Below, piece by piece: positions 1 through 7,452 of a DNA stretch of 64,000 nucleotides. Numbering within the stretch: position 1 is the stretch's first letter; the number at the start of each line of letters is the position of its first letter. The notes beneath the pieces are model-generated. The model saw only the letters and a list, made by a program, of their open reading frames with translations. It ran no database searches and was not told where the DNA came from. The DNA is from Phenylobacterium kunshanense (GTDB lineage: Bacteria; Pseudomonadota; Alphaproteobacteria; Caulobacterales; Caulobacteraceae): contig NZ_QFYS01000001.1 in the NCBI RefSeq assembly GCF_003254525.1, positions 744,001 to 808,000 on the forward strand, given 5' to 3'. Made by a program: the position numbers and the translations under genes.

Positions 1-1630
1 CCGCGGCCGCGTCGAGCGCGGAGGCGCTGATATCGATCGGCGCATAGACGGCGACCTGCGGCGCGGCGTCGAGGAGGATGCGGGTCTTGGTGCTGGCGCC
101 GCTGCCGAACTCCACCAGCGCGGCTCCGTCCGGGATCAGGCGGGCGATCTCGTCCGCCGAGCGGCGCAGCAAAGCCACCTCCGTACGGGTGGGATAGTAC
201 TCCGGCAGCTCCGTGATCGCCTCGAACAGCCGCGAGCCCTCGGCGTCGTAGAAGTGCTTGGGCGGGATCGACTTGCGGGGCCGCGCGAGCCCGGCCTTCA
301 CATCGGCCTCGAACTCCGACGGCGCATCGCCCTCGCCCGCGCCGTCCATGGCCAGGCGGACGCCCGAGAACATCCAGCGCTGCTGCGGATAGAAGAAGTT
401 GCGGTAGGTGCGGCGCACATGCCCGGCCGGCGTGGCGCAGCAACCGCCGCGCAGCACGAACTGGCCCGACATGAACTTGCCGTTGTACTCGCCGACCGCC
501 CCCGCCGCCGGGCGGAACCCCGGGTAGGGCAGATAGGCGCTGCGCGTCCATTCCCAGAGGTCGCCGAACATCTGGCGCAGACCCTCGCCGGCAGGCGCCG
601 GTTGCGCGCAGAGCCGCCCCGAGCCCGCGAAATTGCCCTCGATCGGAACCGATGACGCGGCGTGCTCCCATTCCGCCTCGGTGGGAAGCCGCGCGCCGGC
701 CCAGGCGGCGTAGGCGTCGGCCTCGTAGTAGCTGACGTGGCTGACCGGCTGGGCGGGATCCAGCGGCCGCAGGCCCGTGAGGCCCATGACCCGCCAGCCG
801 TCCGGCGACTCGCGCCAGTAGAACGGCGCCCGCCAGCCCTCGGCCCGGGCCATCGCCCAGCCGTCCGACAGCCAGAACTCCGGGCGTTCATACCCGCCGT
901 CGGCCATGAACCGCAGCCACTCGCCATTGGTCACGAGGCGGTCCGCGAGGCGGAACGGCTCCAGCCAGACGCGATGCCGGGGACCTTCGTTGTCGAAGGC
1001 GAAGGGCGCCCCTGGGCCGGAGTCGTGGCCCATCTGCACGAGGCCGCCGGCGAATTCCACGTACGCCAGCGGGGGCGTCGGAACGCTCGCCAGCGGCGGC
1101 CGCGGCGGCGCGAAGGCGGGAGACAGCGGCGACTGGGCGAAGAGGTGGAGGATGTCCATCAGGATCAACTCCTGATGCTGCTCCTCGTGCGCCAGGCCGA
1201 GGTCGAGGAGCTCGAGCGGCCCCTCGCCCGCGGCCGTCAGCAATCGCTCCATGGCGGCGTCCACATGCGCCCGATAGGCAAGGACGTCGGCGATGGACGG
1301 GCGGGTGATCAGACCCCGCGCCGGACGCGGCTGCCTGGGCCCCTCGGCCTCGTAGTAGGAGTTGAAGAGGTATCCGAAGCGAGGGTCGAACACCCGATAG
1401 CCAGGAAGGCCCGGCGTCAGCATGAAGGTCTCGAAGAACCAGGTGGTGTGGGCCAGGTGCCACTTGGTGGGGCTGGCGTCCGGCATCGACTGGGCGCCCA
1501 TGTCCTCCGGGGTCAGCGAGCGGATGAGGGCCTCGGTGGCGCGGCGCACGGCGCGATAACGCGCCAGGCGCTCGTGGGCGGCCGTCTGCGCAAGCGGGCG
1601 CTCCTGGTCGTGGGGGCGATCGATGCGCAT
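1..1630 (-). CDS. egtBD: EgtB-EgtD fusion: hercynine oxygenase joined to histidine methyltransferase (3' end outside window)
   Basis: This is one open frame of 543 codons with no stop from the ATG at 1630 to the window edge. Residues about 1-425 are a complete EgtB: a DinB-like helical domain with the iron-ligand pattern LAH (H61) and HEEQH (H148, H152), then an FGE/SUMF1 domain with FAFDNEGPRHRV, RLPTEAEWE and the terminal RNFFYPQQRW. Where EgtB proteins normally stop, the frame continues through an acidic linker (GAGEGDAPSEFEAD) into EgtD, with FYDAEGSRLFEAITELPEYY, PTRTE and the SAM-binding VEFGSGAST. EgtD trimethylates histidine to hercynine; EgtB adds the sulfur donor to make the sulfoxide precursor of ergothioneine. 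I translated the whole junction and found no frameshift. GGAGAGG precedes the start. An EcfG-type promoter lies about 115 nt upstream. The domain identities are firm; a single polypeptide in vivo is inferred. Confidence 0.9.
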   Translation of the reverse strand, partial: MRIDRPHDQERPLAQTAAHERLARYRAVRRATEALIRSLTPEDMGAQSMPDASPTKWHLAHTTWFFETFMLTPGLPGYRVFDPRFGYLFNSYYEAEGPRQPRPARGLITRPSIADVLAYRAHVDAAMERLLTAAGEGPLELLDLGLAHEEQHQELILMDILHLFAQSPLSPAFAPPRPPLASVPTPPLAYVEFAGGLVQMGHDSGPGAPFAFDNEGPRHRVWLEPFRLADRLVTNGEWLRFMADGGYERPEFWLSDGWAMARAEGWRAPFYWRESPDGWRVMGLTGLRPLDPAQPVSHVSYYEADAYAAWAGARLPTEAEWEHAASSVPIEGNFAGSGRLCAQPAPAGEGLRQMFGDLWEWTRSAYLPYPGFRPAAGAVGEYNGKFMSGQFVLRGGCCATPAGHVRRTYRNFFYPQQRWMFSGVRLAMDGAGEGDAPSEFEADVKAGLARPRKSIPPKHFYDAEGSRLFEAITELPEYYPTRTEVALLRRSADEIARLIPDGAALVEFGSGASTKTRILLDAAPQVAVYAPIDISASALDAAA

Positions 1631-1744
1631 GGAATGGTCCCTCTCCAGCCGCGATCCCCACGGCTTCCGCCCGGCAAGATGGGCACGAAACAAGAACATC
1701 GCAACAGGGTTCGGAGAAGACCCTGGCAGCAGTCGAGCAAAACG

Positions 1745-1769
1745 AACGCCGCCGCCCAGGGCCAGTTCC
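1745..1769 (-). promoter_or_regulatory. EcfG (SigT)-type promoter for egtBD
   Basis: On the minus strand GGGAAC is followed, after 16 nt from GGAAC, by CGTT. This matches the alphaproteobacterial general-stress consensus GGAAC-N16/17-CGTT exactly. It faces egtBD, giving a leader of roughly 105-110 nt. It is divergent from a second, equally perfect site 18 bp away. The assignment is from the motif only. Confidence 0.75.
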
Positions 1770-1786
1770 CACTGCCTGTGGACGAC

Positions 1787-1812
1787 GGGAACACTCGCCA
1801 TCCGGCTGCGTT
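1787..1812 (+). promoter_or_regulatory. EcfG (SigT)-type promoter for the sigma factor gene itself
   Basis: GGGAAC at 1787-1792, a 16-nt spacer and CGTT at 1809-1812 match the EcfG consensus exactly. The site lies 66 nt before the likely sigT start, so the gene is probably autoregulated, as is known for ecfG/sigT genes in other alphaproteobacteria. Confidence 0.8.
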
Positions 1813-1878
1813 GAGACCACCGCTGGTGGAGAGGCGTGCGGCCGGCGGGTGGCCGGGCGTCAGTGCAAAGGGTTTGGT

Positions 1879-2418
1879 ATGGGTTCCCCGACAAGCTGGC
1901 GCGACGAGGTCGTGGGCCTGATCCCCGCGCTCCGGGCCTTCGCATGGTCGCTCAGCCACAACGGCTCGGACGCCGACGACCTCGTCCAGGACACCCTGAT
2001 CAAGGCCTGGTCGAACCGCGACAAGTTCGAGCCGGGCACCAACCTCAGGGCCTGGCTGTTCACGATCCTGCGCAACACCTACTACACGAACATGCTCCGC
2101 CGCCGCCGCGAGGTTCGCGACGAACAGGGTGAGTACGCCGGCGCCCTCAAGACGCCGCCGACCCAGGACTGGAGCATGGCCATGCGGTCGCTGCAGGCCG
2201 CGCTCCAGCAGCTTCCCGACGAACACCGCGAGGCCCTGATCCTCGTCGGCGCCGCGGGCCTGTCCTACGAGGAAGCGGCGGAGATCTGCGGCTGCGCGCT
2301 GGGCACCATCAAGAGCCGGGTGAACCGGGCCCGCTCGCGGCTGCTGAAGATCATGGACGCCGAGGACGCCAACGACGTCATGGCTCTGGAGTCGATGGCG
2401 GCGATGGGATCGGCCTGA
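1879..2418 (+). CDS. sigT: EcfG-family general stress response sigma factor (SigT-like)
   Basis: The protein has 179 residues and directs RNA polymerase to stress promoters. Sigma region 2 is visible in DADDLVQDTLIKAW and the following NLRAWLFTILRNTYY. Region 4 is visible in LQQLPDEHREALILVGAAGL with the helix-turn-helix YEEAAEICGCALGTIKSRVN. There is no extra C-terminal domain, which fits the EcfG type. The ATG at 1879 is chosen because AAGGG sits 6 nt upstream; a GTG at 1849 in the same frame lacks a good ribosome site. A perfect EcfG promoter precedes it. No NepR gene lies upstream, the usual place; instead a NepR-like ORF overlaps the 3' end on the other strand. The symbol follows the Caulobacter name and is by family resemblance. 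Confidence 0.85.
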   Translation: MGSPTSWRDEVVGLIPALRAFAWSLSHNGSDADDLVQDTLIKAWSNRDKFEPGTNLRAWLFTILRNTYYTNMLRRRREVRDEQGEYAGALKTPPTQDWSMAMRSLQAALQQLPDEHREALILVGAAGLSYEEAAEICGCALGTIKSRVNRARSRLLKIMDAEDANDVMALESMAAMGSA

Positions 2419-2545
2419 CCTCGTCCGGATCCTTCAGCTGGTCGACGACCAGCTGCAGATGCTCGGGCAGCGGCCGCTTCTCCAGGCGCAGAAACGCGGC
2501 CTTCAGCGCCGCATCGAGCCTGTCCGTTCGTTTTCCCCGCGCCAT
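2378..2545 (-). CDS. NepR-like anti-sigma factor, antisense to the sigT 3' end
   Basis: This is a 55-residue ORF with a basic start (MARGKRTDRLDAALKAAF) followed by RPLPEHLQLVVDQLKD. It resembles the NepR core: two short helices separated by a conserved P-P/E segment of the form LR..Y..L..EPVP.R...LL..LD. NepR proteins sequester EcfG sigma factors until PhyR releases the sigma factor. A run of six G lies about 4 nt before the ATG. The gene converges on sigT and their coding ends overlap by 41 nt; NepR genes normally sit just upstream of and co-directional with the sigma gene. The family match is by eye on a very short protein; chance coding opposite sigT is the main alternative. Confidence 0.6.
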   Translation of the reverse strand: MARGKRTDRLDAALKAAFLRLEKRPLPEHLQLVVDQLKDPDEVRPIPSPPSTPEP

Positions 2546-2649
2546 GTCGCCCCCCGGCCGACACCATGCCCCAGCGCGCGCCGGCGCGACAAGCGACGGC
2601 GCATCCGCCCCTACCCCGGCCTTGACCTCCCATCGGGCATTCGGGCCTG

Positions 2650-2766
2650 CTAGAGCCTTTCCCGTTCAAACGGTATCGTTTGAACGGGATGAAAAGGCTC
2701 TAAATCAAAGGTTTGAGCGCGTTCTGACCGCAAAACCGGTTCCCACTTTTGCGGAACGCGCTCTAG
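2650..2766. repeat. Composite palindromic element (REP/MITE-like) with terminal inverted repeats
   Basis: Two adjacent hairpins fill the gap between the NepR-like ORF and the acyl-CoA synthetase gene. The first (2651-2702) pairs TAGAGCCTTT..CCGTTCAAACG with its complement around GTAT. The second (2715-2763) pairs GAGCGCGTTC with GAACGCGCTC, with an inner CAAAA/TTTTG pairing. The whole unit is bounded by CTAGAGC and GCTCTAG, a 7-bp inverted repeat. Very similar palindromes containing 'aaaaccggttcccactttt' are scattered in intergenic regions of many alphaproteobacteria (recalled). Confidence 0.75.
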
Positions 2767-2820
2767 CAAGGCGTCGACGGGCGGAGACACGCCCGCGACA
2801 GGAAACGTGACAGGGCAGGC

Positions 2821-4380
2821 ATGACCGAGGATCCCATTCGGCTTTTGATCGACATCGCGCGGGCGCACGGCCGCACGCGCGGCGACCGTGTGGCGGTCTC
2901 GTTCGAGGGGCGCGATCTCACCTACGCCGAACTCGACCGGCGATCGGACCAGGTGGCCGGGTTCCTCCAGGCGATGGGGGTGAAACCCGGCGATCGCGTG
3001 GCCTGGCTGGGGCGCCCTTCAGAGGCCTGGTACGAGATCTTCTTCGGCGTGGCGAAGGCGCGGGCCTGCCTCGCGCCGATCAATGCGCGGCTGGCCGTGC
3101 CCGAGATCGCCTTCATCGTGAAGGACTCCGGCGCCAGCGTCTTCTTCGTCTCGCCCGAGTTCTTCGCCGCCGCCGAGCCGGTCGTGCAGCACATCCACCA
3201 CCCGATGCGGGTGATCGCCGTGGGCGGCGAGCATCCGAGCTTCGAGAGCTACGCCGCCCTGCGCGACACCGCACCCGCCCCGACGCTCGTGGAGCCCCAG
3301 GCCGAGGACGACGTGCTGCAGCTCTACACCTCCGGCACCACCGGCCTGCCCAAGGGCGTGCGGCTGACCAACGCGAACTACTCGGCCTTCCTGCAGCTTC
3401 GCCACCTGGTGGAGGGCTTCTCCTACGACGCCGACGACACCGTGCTGATCCTGATGCCGCTGTTCCACGTGGCGGGAACGAACATCAGCTTCGCCGGGCT
3501 GGCCTCCGGCGGACGACTGGTCCTCCAGGCCGAGTTCGCGCCGGCGACCGTGCTGCAGGCCTTCGGCGCCGAACGGATCAACCACGTCTTCCTGGCGCCG
3601 GTGATGATCAACGCCCTGCTCCAGACGCCTGGGGTCGAGGACGCCGACTTCTCGAGCCTGAAGACGGTTTCGTACGGCGCCTCGCCGATCTCGGAAGCCG
3701 TGCTGGCCAAGGCGACGCAGACCTTCGGCTGCGGCTTCATCCAGTTCTACGGCATGACCGAGACCACTGGCGCGGGAACCACTCTGGCGCCGGCCGATCA
3801 TCGGGGCGAGCTGCTGCGGTCGTGCGGGCGGCCCTGGCCGACGCTGGAGACGCGCATCGCGGACGAGGCCGGGAACACCCTGCCGGCGGGAGAAATCGGC
3901 GAGATCGAGATCCGCGGACCGATCGTCATGGCCGGCTATTGGAACCGACCCGACGCCACGGCCGAGACCATCCGGCCCGACGGATGGCTGCGCACCGGCG
4001 ACGCCGGCTACATGGACGAAGGCGGCTTCTTCTTCGTCCACGACCGGGTGAAGGACATGATCGTGTCGGGCGGCGAGAACGTCTATCCGGCCGAGGTGGA
4101 GAACGCGATCCTGGGCTGCCCGGGCGTCGCGGACGCGGCGGTGATCGGCGTGCCGGACGACAAGTGGGGCGAGGCGGTGAAGGCCATCGTCGTGCCGGCC
4201 GCCGGAGCGAGCCCGGATCCGGCCGCCATCATCGCCTGGGCCCGCCAGCGGATCGCGGCCTACAAGGCGCCGAAGAGCGTGGACTTCATCGACGCCCTGC
4301 CCCGCAATCCGTCCGGCAAGGTGCTGCGGCGCGAGCTGCGCAAGCCCTACTGGGAGGGCCGCGACCGCAAGGTCGGTTAG
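2821..4380 (+). CDS. Acyl-CoA synthetase (AMP-forming, fatty-acid-CoA ligase family)
   Basis: The 519-residue ANL-superfamily enzyme activates a carboxylic acid through an acyl-AMP to the CoA thioester. Visible signatures are the P-loop LYTSGTTGLPKGV (around residue 167), YGMTETTGAG, the hinge region GWLRTGDAGYMDEGGFFF, DRVKDMIVSGGENVYPAEVE, and the catalytic lysine in NPSGKVLRRELR near the C-terminus. The sequence resembles medium/long-chain FadD-type ligases, but acid specificity cannot be read. It follows a palindromic element and its stop overlaps the stop of the convergent glutathione transferase gene (TTAG shared). Confidence 0.9.
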   Translation: MTEDPIRLLIDIARAHGRTRGDRVAVSFEGRDLTYAELDRRSDQVAGFLQAMGVKPGDRVAWLGRPSEAWYEIFFGVAKARACLAPINARLAVPEIAFIVKDSGASVFFVSPEFFAAAEPVVQHIHHPMRVIAVGGEHPSFESYAALRDTAPAPTLVEPQAEDDVLQLYTSGTTGLPKGVRLTNANYSAFLQLRHLVEGFSYDADDTVLILMPLFHVAGTNISFAGLASGGRLVLQAEFAPATVLQAFGAERINHVFLAPVMINALLQTPGVEDADFSSLKTVSYGASPISEAVLAKATQTFGCGFIQFYGMTETTGAGTTLAPADHRGELLRSCGRPWPTLETRIADEAGNTLPAGEIGEIEIRGPIVMAGYWNRPDATAETIRPDGWLRTGDAGYMDEGGFFFVHDRVKDMIVSGGENVYPAEVENAILGCPGVADAAVIGVPDDKWGEAVKAIVVPAAGASPDPAAIIAWARQRIAAYKAPKSVDFIDALPRNPSGKVLRRELRKPYWEGRDRKVG

Positions 4381-4991
4381 GCCGAGGCCGCCGCGCTGGG
4401 CCGCGCCTTCACGCGTGCGAACCAATCGCCGACCTTGGCGTACTGCGGATCGAGCGGCTGGCCGACCATCGCCCCGAAGTCGAGGAAGGCGAACAGCAGG
4501 ATGTCGGCCAGGGTGAAGCGGTCGCCGCAGAGCCACGGGCCCTTGAGGTTGGCGTCCACCCAGGCGACGCCGTCCTGGGCGATGGCCTTCAGGCCCGGCG
4601 CGGAGTCGGGCAGGCAGCGCATGCGGCTCTCGAACATCGGCAGGCCTTCGCCGAACCGGAAGCCGTTGGCCATCGGCTCGCAGACCTTCAGATCGACGCG
4701 GCGGGTCCACATGCGGGTCTCGGCGCGTTCCTCGGGCGTCGTGCCGATCAGGGCGGGGCTGGGGAACTTTTCCTCCAGGTACTCGCAGATGGCGGTGATT
4801 TCGGTGACGCAGGCGCCGCCGTCGAGTTCCAGAGCGGGCGTCTGGCCGGCGGGGTTCACCTTCAGATACGGCTCGCGACGGTTCTCGCCCCCGCGCAGGT
4901 CCACCTCGACACGGTCGACGCTGGCGCCCTTCTCGGCCAGGAACATGTTCACGACCCGCGGATTGGGCCCGATCGAGGTGTAAAGCTTCAC
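4377..4991 (-). CDS. Glutathione S-transferase family protein
   Basis: A 204-residue cytosolic GST. The N-terminal thioredoxin-like domain starts VKLYTSIGPNPRVVNMFLAE and contains the glutathione-site cis-proline and acidic turn (VNPAGQTPALELDG, then TEITAICEYLEE). The C-terminal helical domain carries the N-capping box in LCGDRFTLADILLFAFLD. The start is a GTG at 4991, chosen because GGAGG lies 9 nt upstream and GST proteins normally begin with MKLY. Longer upstream readings in this frame lack homology. Substrate is unknown. Confidence 0.88.
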   Translation of the reverse strand: MKLYTSIGPNPRVVNMFLAEKGASVDRVEVDLRGGENRREPYLKVNPAGQTPALELDGGACVTEITAICEYLEEKFPSPALIGTTPEERAETRMWTRRVDLKVCEPMANGFRFGEGLPMFESRMRCLPDSAPGLKAIAQDGVAWVDANLKGPWLCGDRFTLADILLFAFLDFGAMVGQPLDPQYAKVGDWFARVKARPSAAASA

Positions 4992-5093
4992 TTTGGTCGT
5001 CCTCCATGATCGCGGCTTCGTGAGCGCCGCTTGGCATACCCGCGTTCCCCGCAGGGTAGAATCACTCGCCCGAAGAGCGTATAACGTCGGCCC

Positions 5094-5321
5094 ATGGAAG
5101 AGCGCAGTTTCCGCCAGGATCTGACGGGCTCGGACGAGAGCCTTGAGGATCTCCTGTCGCGCCTGAAGGCTCTGCCCTCGCGGCCCAAGGCGCGTCCCGG
5201 TCGATACCCGCCCCCCGAGTGGGGCCACTTCGTCACCTCCCGCCGCCCGCCGGGCGGCGCGGGCGGCGCCGAGGCGCCGGTCCCGGTCGAGCGGCCGGCG
5301 GCCGACTGCTACGCCAGCTAG
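5094..5321 (+). CDS. Small hypothetical protein
   Basis: A 75-residue ORF with an acidic/hydrophilic N-terminus (MEERSFRQDLTGSDESLEDL) and a proline/arginine-rich C-terminal half. Codon third positions are strongly GC, as in the neighbours, and no better ORF occupies this stretch. No clear Shine-Dalgarno sequence precedes the ATG. Its stop overlaps the stop of the convergent gene. I do not recognise a family; it may be spurious. Confidence 0.4.
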   Translation: MEERSFRQDLTGSDESLEDLLSRLKALPSRPKARPGRYPPPEWGHFVTSRRPPGGAGGAEAPVPVERPAADCYAS

Positions 5322-5821
5322 CGCGCCATCTCGCTCTCGATTGTGAAGTTCGAGGCCATGACGCAGCGAGCCTGACCGTGCGCGACCGAGACCGTCGCAG
5401 GCTGGCCCGGCCCCGGCCGGAAATACCAGTCGCGCCCGTCCACCCGGACCAGCAGGTCCCCCGGGCTGGTGAACTGGCACACCGGATAGAAGCGGCTCGA
5501 ACGTCCCTGGTCATAGTAGATCGGCGCACAGGAGACGTGGCCGTGACGCCGGAAGAAGTCCACGCCGCCATAGGCGAAGTGACGGGGTCCCCGGCCGCGG
5601 CCGCGGAGGAACTCGGCCTCGCCGATCACCGGACAGGCCGATCCCTCGATCTGCCAGGCCTCATAGTCGCGAACCCGGGCGTCGCGCAGGGCCATGTAGT
5701 TCCGGGATAGGTACCAGCCGCTCGCCACGAGAAGCCCGGCGATGAGGAACGGCCAGGCGGCGCGGGGAATGCGCTCCAGCGGATGGCGGACGCGAAAGGC
5801 GTCCCGGCGGCGCGACGGCAC
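5318..5821 (-). CDS. Hypothetical membrane-anchored protein
   Basis: A 167-residue protein with one N-terminal transmembrane segment after a basic stretch (RIPRAAWPFLIAGLLVASGW). The remaining ~125 residues should be periplasmic, with three cysteines (in EGSACPVIG, HVSCAPIYY and YPVCQFTSP) that could form disulfides, and an FRPGPGQPATVSVAHGQARC stretch. No family is recognised. Its upstream region holds a strong dyad that could be an operator. Confidence 0.65.
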   Translation of the reverse strand: MPSRRRDAFRVRHPLERIPRAAWPFLIAGLLVASGWYLSRNYMALRDARVRDYEAWQIEGSACPVIGEAEFLRGRGRGPRHFAYGGVDFFRRHGHVSCAPIYYDQGRSSRFYPVCQFTSPGDLLVRVDGRDWYFRPGPGQPATVSVAHGQARCVMASNFTIESEMAR

Positions 5822-5829
5822 AGGCTGAA

Positions 5830-5874
5830 CTCCGAATTACGAACGTAACTCGGAGCAAAATTACATACGTACGT
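5830..5874. promoter_or_regulatory. Operator-like dyad plus ACGTACGT palindrome
   Basis: Positions 5830-5855 form a 26-bp dyad: outer arms CTCCGA/TCGGAG and inner arms ATTACG/CGTAAC around AA, with a single mismatched pair. A second TTACATACGTACGT block at 5861-5874 contains the perfect palindrome ACGTACGT. The site lies just upstream of the hypothetical membrane protein gene (start 5821) and just past the stop of the flavoprotein gene. This looks like a TetR-type operator; no regulator gene is adjacent. Confidence 0.5.
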
Positions 5875-5881
5875 CAAGCCG

Positions 5882-7375
5882 TCAGGCGGCCAGCTTCTCC
5901 GGTGTGCGAGCGCCCTGCCCCGCGGGATTGGTGAACCGCAGGACCCCATCGTCGAGCTTGGCGTAGCGCAGGCTCATCAGGTCCATGGCGTAGTTCTGAT
6001 ATAGCTTCCACGGGGTCTTGTTCCCCTGCTTGGGGAACTTCGCCATGGCCCGCTGGACGTAGCCCGACGAGAAGTCGAGCCACGGCTCGAAGGTGACCGT
6101 GGGGTCGTCGTTGACCGGCGTGGCCTGGCGCAGGCCCGTGCGCTTCATGTGGTTCAGCAGGCGGCAGACGTACTCGCACGTCAGGTCGCACTTCAGCGTC
6201 CAGGACGCATTGGTGTAGCCGAACGCGGAGGCGAGGTTCGGCACGCCCTCGTACATCATGCCCTTGTAGCTGAGCGTGGTGGAGGCATCGATCCTGCGGC
6301 CGTCGACGCTGATCTCGACGCCGTTCCAGACCTCCAGGACGAGGCCGGTGGCGGTGACGACGACGTCCGCTTCCAGCTCCTGCCCCGACTTCAGAAGGAT
6401 GCCCTTCTCCGTGAAGCGCTCGATGTGATCGGTGACGACCGAGGCGCGCCCCGACCGGATCTGCTGGAACATGTCGGCGTCGGGCACCAGGCAGAGCCGC
6501 TGGTCCCAGGGATTGTAGCTGGGCGTGAAGTGGGTCTCGACGTCGTAGTCCGGGCCGAGCTGCTCGCGGACCATGCCGATGATCCGCTTCTTCACCTGGT
6601 CGGGCTTCTCCCGGGCGACGCGGAAGAAGTACATGCCGAACAGCACGTTGCGCCAACGGACGATGTCGTAGGCCAGCTTGCCCGGCAGCACCTTGCGCAG
6701 CCAGTTGGCGAACGCGTCCTCGGCGGGCCGCGAGACCACATAGGTCGGCGAGCGCTGCAGCATGGTGACGTGGCCCGCGGTCCTGGACATCTCGGGCACG
6801 AGCGTCACGGCGGTCGCGCCGGACCCGATCACGACGACCTTCTTGCCCGAATAGTCGAGGCCCTGGGGCCACTTCTGGGGGTGCGCGATCACGCCCTTGA
6901 AGCTCTCGGCGCCCGGGAACTCGGGCGTATAGCCGCCCTCGTACGAGTAGTAGCCGCCGCACAGGAACAGGAAGCTGCAGGTGAACCGCCGAACCTCGCC
7001 ACCGACCTCGGCCTCGACGGTCCAGGCGGCGTCCTCGGTGGACCATGAGGCCCGCTTCACCAGGTGGTTGTAGCGGATGTGGCGGTCGATGCCGTTCTCC
7101 GTGGCGGTCTCGCGCACGTACTTCAGGATCGACGGACCGTCGGCGATGGCCTTGGCCTCGGTCCAGGGCTTGAAGGCGTAGCCCAGGGTGTACATGTCGC
7201 TGTCCGAGCGGATCCCCGGGTAGCGGAACAGGTCCCAGGTGCCGCCGATGGCGTCGCGACCTTCCAGGATCACATAGCTGCGGTCCGGGCACGCCGTCTT
7301 CAGGTGATACCCCGCGCCCACGCCAGACAGGCCCGCGCCCACGATCACCACGTCGAAATGTTCGGCTGCCGCCAT
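5882..7375 (-). CDS. Flavin-containing monooxygenase, Baeyer-Villiger type
   Basis: A 497-residue FAD/NADPH monooxygenase. An N-terminal FAD Rossmann motif (VVIVGAGLSGVGAGYHL) is followed by GTWDLFRYPGIRSDSDMYTL, the BVMO fingerprint FxGxxxHxxxW (FKGVIAHPQKW, near residue 160) and a second NADPH Rossmann motif (VVVIGSGATAVTLVPEM). Family members insert oxygen into ketones or hydroxylate substrates; the substrate here is not evident. The ATG at 7375 is chosen because MAAAEHFDVVIVGAG places the Rossmann fold at the usual distance; in-frame upstream extension has no homology. It probably stands alone or follows the histidine phosphatase gene, 77 nt upstream. Confidence 0.9.
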   Translation of the reverse strand: MAAAEHFDVVIVGAGLSGVGAGYHLKTACPDRSYVILEGRDAIGGTWDLFRYPGIRSDSDMYTLGYAFKPWTEAKAIADGPSILKYVRETATENGIDRHIRYNHLVKRASWSTEDAAWTVEAEVGGEVRRFTCSFLFLCGGYYSYEGGYTPEFPGAESFKGVIAHPQKWPQGLDYSGKKVVVIGSGATAVTLVPEMSRTAGHVTMLQRSPTYVVSRPAEDAFANWLRKVLPGKLAYDIVRWRNVLFGMYFFRVAREKPDQVKKRIIGMVREQLGPDYDVETHFTPSYNPWDQRLCLVPDADMFQQIRSGRASVVTDHIERFTEKGILLKSGQELEADVVVTATGLVLEVWNGVEISVDGRRIDASTTLSYKGMMYEGVPNLASAFGYTNASWTLKCDLTCEYVCRLLNHMKRTGLRQATPVNDDPTVTFEPWLDFSSGYVQRAMAKFPKQGNKTPWKLYQNYAMDLMSLRYAKLDDGVLRFTNPAGQGARTPEKLAA

Positions 7376-7452
7376 GTTCGTCCCGCCCCCAGGTTGTGGG
7401 CGCAGGTATAACTGAACGTCGATCAGATACCAGCCTCGATCTTGCCGCCGCG

